A DNA stretch of 9,389 nucleotides from JAWLFI01 sp041685645 (GTDB lineage Bacteria; Bacteroidota; Bacteroidia; Chitinophagales; Saprospiraceae): the NCBI GenBank assembly GCA_041685645.1, contig JAWLFI010000106.1:1-9389 (forward strand). Direction: 5' to 3'. The first letter of the stretch is position 1. The number at the start of each line of letters is the position of its first letter. The notes beneath the pieces were generated by a model. The model searched no databases. It saw nothing but the letters and a program-made list of their open reading frames with translations, and was not told the origin of the DNA. The position numbers were made by a program, and so were the translations under genes. Below are positions 7,363 to 9,389 of the stretch, piece by piece.

Positions 7363-7370
7363 CAAAAATA
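7363..7370 (-). promoter_or_regulatory. Candidate -7 box of the ribF fusion-rluA unit
   Basis: On the minus strand these bases read TATTTTTG, an exact TAnnTTTG match. The box ends only four bases before the ATG at 7358, so the transcript would start at or almost at the start codon and be nearly leaderless. I see no good -33 TTG at the expected distance. A perfect 10-base palindrome adjoins the box. Confidence 0.4.
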
Positions 7371-7380
7371 ATGAATTCAT
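7371..7380. repeat. Perfect palindrome ATGAATTCAT next to the ribF -7 box
   Basis: ATGAATTCAT equals its own reverse complement. It lies between the -7 and -33 positions of the leftward promoter, where an operator would act. A palindrome of this length is expected about once per kilobase by chance, so its function is only a possibility. Confidence 0.25.
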
Positions 7381-7492
7381 TACCGATCGCGGACCATAAG
7401 GTGCATATACTACTTCTATTTCTTTCGATGACGAAAAAGAGCTCCTTTCACAGGAATTGCACATAAAACTATTCCTTAAAACTATGACTTTC

Positions 7493-7500
7493 TATATTTG
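7493..7500 (+). promoter_or_regulatory. -7 box of the mrp-nfu-pyrF unit
   Basis: These bases read TATATTTG, identical to the box before the PTPS gene and an exact TAnnTTTG match. Transcription would start near 7505-7508, leaving about 15 bases before the ATG at 7522. An in-frame TTG at 7498 lies inside the box and so is not a credible start. The -33 region (around 7472-7475, TTCC) is a weak match. Confidence 0.55.
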
Positions 7501-7521
7501 TTGCACTCTCAAATAACACAA

Positions 7522-8613
7522 ATGGAAAAACAAGAAATACTCAAGATATTACAGGCAGTAAAAGTACCTAATATTGGTCAAAATATTTTGTCTTTGAAAT
7601 GGCTGAAGGACCTTCGGGTTGAAGGGGATAATGTGTATTGTGATTTAACGATTCCCATGGATCAGGCGCAGGTAAAAACAGAATTGAACTTCAGTATAAT
7701 TTCAGCTATTCAAGAGCAATATCCATCGGCAGAAGTTCATCTCCACTTTACCACTACGATGACGGACGATGCTCCACAGCCACTATCGGGTGGGTTGGGC
7801 AAGATTAAGAATATTATTGCCGTGGGTTCTGGTAAGGGAGGTGTCGGTAAGTCTACAGTTGCCATGAATTTGGCTTTGGGGTTAAAGGAGTTAGGGGCTA
7901 AAGTCGGGATTTTGGATGCCGATTTATACGGACCATCAATTCCCACTATGATGGGCATCGTGGGTCAGCGACCTAAAGTCAAGGTCGTAGACGGTAAAAA
8001 TATGATCGTTCCGATTGAAAAGTACGGAATTCACGGGATGTCTATCGGCTTAGTGGTCGACGCCGAACAGGCCGTCGTTTTACGCGGTCCGCGTTTGGCG
8101 GGTATCATCAAACAGTTTTTTAACGAATGCGCATGGCCCGAATTGGATTATTTGGTCGTTGATTTGCCGCCCGGAACCGGGGATATTCAGTTAACGATGG
8201 TGCAAACGGTACCCGTTACAGGGGCCATAATGGTTACTACGCCGCAGGAAGTGGCATATGCAGACGCTCTAAAAGCGATGAATATGTTTAAGTTGGATCA
8301 AATCCAGGTCCCTGTTATCGGAGTTGTTGAAAATATGTCCTGGTTTACCCCTTTAGATATGCCTGATAAAAAGTATTTCATATTTGGAGAAGGAGCAGGA
8401 AAAAGATTGGCTAAGGTGGGCAATACAGTGATGCTGGGACAAGTTCCACTAGTACAGGGGATAAGAGAGAGTAGTGATGAAGGTCGTCCGATTATGTCAC
8501 TTGAGGAACATCCTTCGAAGACTTACTTTATTGAATTGGCAAAAAATGTGGCTCGACAGGTCGCTGTGCGAAACGATAGCATAGATCCGACTAAAGTCGT
8601 AAATATTAGTTAA
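7522..8613 (+). CDS. mrp: Mrp/ApbC/NBP35-type iron-sulfur cluster carrier ATPase, lacking CxxC
   Basis: 363 residues, the usual length for Mrp with an N-terminal MIP18/DUF59 domain (about 1-85). The P-loop ATPase domain has the deviant Walker A GSGKGGVGKST (102-112), DADLYGPS (132-139), LRGPRLAGIIKQF (187-199), switch II DLPPGTGD (214-221) and VENMSWF (269-275). Mrp proteins are cytosolic dimers that help load Fe-S clusters onto target proteins. In ApbC and NBP35 a CxxC after the ENMS block holds the bridging cluster. Here the matching stretch, TPLDMPDKKYFIFGEG (276-291), has no cysteine. The whole protein has only Cys40 and Cys203. I believe this form is common in Bacteroidota, so cluster chemistry may rely on a partner such as the Nfu protein encoded 23 bases downstream. 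The ATG at 7522 is chosen because the upstream TTG lies in the promoter box. Confidence 0.95.
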   Translation: MEKQEILKILQAVKVPNIGQNILSLKWLKDLRVEGDNVYCDLTIPMDQAQVKTELNFSIISAIQEQYPSAEVHLHFTTTMTDDAPQPLSGGLGKIKNIIAVGSGKGGVGKSTVAMNLALGLKELGAKVGILDADLYGPSIPTMMGIVGQRPKVKVVDGKNMIVPIEKYGIHGMSIGLVVDAEQAVVLRGPRLAGIIKQFFNECAWPELDYLVVDLPPGTGDIQLTMVQTVPVTGAIMVTTPQEVAYADALKAMNMFKLDQIQVPVIGVVENMSWFTPLDMPDKKYFIFGEGAGKRLAKVGNTVMLGQVPLVQGIRESSDEGRPIMSLEEHPSKTYFIELAKNVARQVAVRNDSIDPTKVVNIS

Positions 8614-8636
8614 ATTTGATGTAAACAACTACTACA

Positions 8637-8906
8637 ATGAAGAGATATACTAAAGAGGAGTGGATGAAGAAGATCGATGCGGCTTTAGACGAGGTTCGGC
8701 CTCATCTGGCAGTGGATGGTGGTGGAATTGAAGTCGTGGATGTAACTGAAGAGGGCGAAGTGAAAATCAAATGGCTTGGTACTTGCGAAAACTGTTCTAT
8801 GAGTGCAATGACGATGAAAGCGGGAGTGGAGGAAACCATAAAATCAAAATTCCCCAGTATCTCTGAGGTGACTGCTGTGAATGGAGCCTTTTTAGCGACG
8901 GAATAG
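8637..8906 (+). CDS. NifU C-terminal-domain (Nfu-type) Fe-S cluster carrier
   Basis: 89 residues forming a single NifU C-terminal domain. Family marks are LDEVRPHLAVDGGGIEVVDV (17-36) and GTCENCSMSAMTMKAGVEE (48-66). Cys50 and Cys53 form the CxxC that binds a 4Fe-4S cluster between two subunits in studied Nfu proteins. It lacks the IscU-like N-terminal domain of nitrogen-fixation NifU, so it is a general carrier and gives no hint of nitrogen fixation. It starts 23 bases after mrp and ends 7 bases before pyrF. Its pairing with an Mrp that lacks cysteines suggests that the two act in the same delivery step. The family assignment is secure; the target proteins are unknown. Confidence 0.93.
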   Translation: MKRYTKEEWMKKIDAALDEVRPHLAVDGGGIEVVDVTEEGEVKIKWLGTCENCSMSAMTMKAGVEETIKSKFPSISEVTAVNGAFLATE

Positions 8907-8913
8907 GAAGTTC

Positions 8914-9389
8914 ATGACCTATCAACAATTATCCAAGCTTATACAGCATAAACAATCCTGCCTCTGTGTAGGTCTGGATTCCGATATTGATCAATTACCT
9001 CAAGGGGTTCCCTCAAATCCTCAGGGAGTACTCCACTTTAACCGCAAAATAATTCAGTCTACTCGAGAATTCTGCGTGGCCTATAAATTAAATACTGCGT
9101 TCTACGAATGCATGGGCGCAGAAGGTTGGGATGTGATGCAATCTACCATTGAATTCATAGGAGAAGATCATTTGGTTATCGCCGATGCTAAACGCGGGGA
9201 TATTGGGAACACCGCTAAGATGTATGCCAGTGCGTTTTTCGATCGTCTTCAGGCCGATGCTATCACTCTCAATCCCTACATGGGTAGCGATACGATAAAG
9301 CCCTTTTTAGAGTATCCCGGCAAATGGGGTATTGTTTTAGCCCTGACTTCCAATGCGAGCGGAAAGCAGTTACAACAACTCAAAGTGAG
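8914..9389 (+). CDS. pyrF: Orotidine 5'-phosphate decarboxylase, type 2, 3' end beyond the window
   Basis: The frame from the ATG at 8914 stays open to the last base, giving 158 residues of a protein normally about 270 long in this subgroup. OMP decarboxylase makes UMP in the last step of de novo pyrimidine synthesis. The substrate-binding start CVGLDSD (18-24), FNRKII (42-47), YKLNTAFYE (57-65) and the catalytic IADAKRGDIGNTA (89-101) are visible. Lys93 and Asp96 belong to the charged active-site network. TLNPYMGSD (118-126) and LALTSN (142-147) follow in the expected order. This motif set marks the longer type 2 subgroup. YKLN stands where I recall YKPN as usual. TAGGAAG just before the ATG is one of the few Shine-Dalgarno-like sites here. 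It lies 7 bases after the nfu gene. Confidence 0.94.
   Translation, partial: MTYQQLSKLIQHKQSCLCVGLDSDIDQLPQGVPSNPQGVLHFNRKIIQSTREFCVAYKLNTAFYECMGAEGWDVMQSTIEFIGEDHLVIADAKRGDIGNTAKMYASAFFDRLQADAITLNPYMGSDTIKPFLEYPGKWGIVLALTSNASGKQLQQLKV

Noticed and set aside
7359..7521. FMN riboswitch upstream of ribF
   Set aside because: The candidate leader is about zero bases long, and the region shows none of the long conserved multi-stem structure of that riboswitch.
7737..7958. Minus-strand open frame of 73 codons
   Set aside because: It is antisense to the Walker A region of mrp; its proline-rich translation is a mirror of glycine codons.
8637..8906. Nitrogen fixation locus from the NifU-like domain
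   Set aside because: Only the C-terminal carrier domain is present, it is widespread in non-fixing bacteria, and no nif gene lies nearby.

Overview
The window reads as a stretch of chromosome from a member of the Bacteroidota. Four things point there. Exact TAnnTTTG promoter -7 boxes precede three transcription units. Almost no start codon has a Shine-Dalgarno sequence. The Mrp protein lacks the usual CxxC, and the YqgE, ABC-F, RluA and family 2 glycosyltransferase proteins have the look I know from this phylum. This is recognition by eye; I could not run a search. Base composition is moderate and the genes are packed tightly. I see no mobile element, CRISPR array, tRNA or rRNA.

Region 1 (1-223) is a leader region. 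Its first ~90 bases may hold the start of a divergent membrane protein on the minus strand, with a frame break in a short A run. A clear promoter box sits just before the first complete gene. Region 2 (224-4617, plus strand) is a five-gene cluster with gaps of only 7-12 bases: a 6-pyruvoyl-tetrahydropterin synthase of the eukaryotic spacing type, GTP cyclohydrolase I (folE), malonyl-CoA:ACP transacylase (fabD), a YqgE/AlgH family protein and a duplicated-ATPase ABC-F protein. The first two genes encode consecutive enzymes of tetrahydropterin synthesis. The other three are housekeeping genes of unrelated pathways.

Region 3 (4624-7358, minus strand) converges on region 2. It holds a 668-residue protein that joins a complete RibF (FMN adenylyltransferase plus riboflavin kinase) to a complete family 2 glycosyltransferase. 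An RluA-type pseudouridine synthase follows, with its start overlapping the upstream stop as ATGA. Region 4 (7359-7521) is a divergent promoter region of about 160 bases. Region 5 (7522 to the right edge, plus strand) holds the Mrp/ApbC-type Fe-S carrier ATPase, a small NifU C-terminal-domain Fe-S carrier, and the first two thirds or less of orotidine 5'-phosphate decarboxylase (pyrF), cut by the window edge.

Most of the window is ordinary housekeeping. The most notable items are the RibF-glycosyltransferase fusion, the BH4-type pterin gene pair, the Mrp that lacks its Fe-S cysteines beside a carrier that has them, and the possible broken frame at the left edge. I found no clearly new system.
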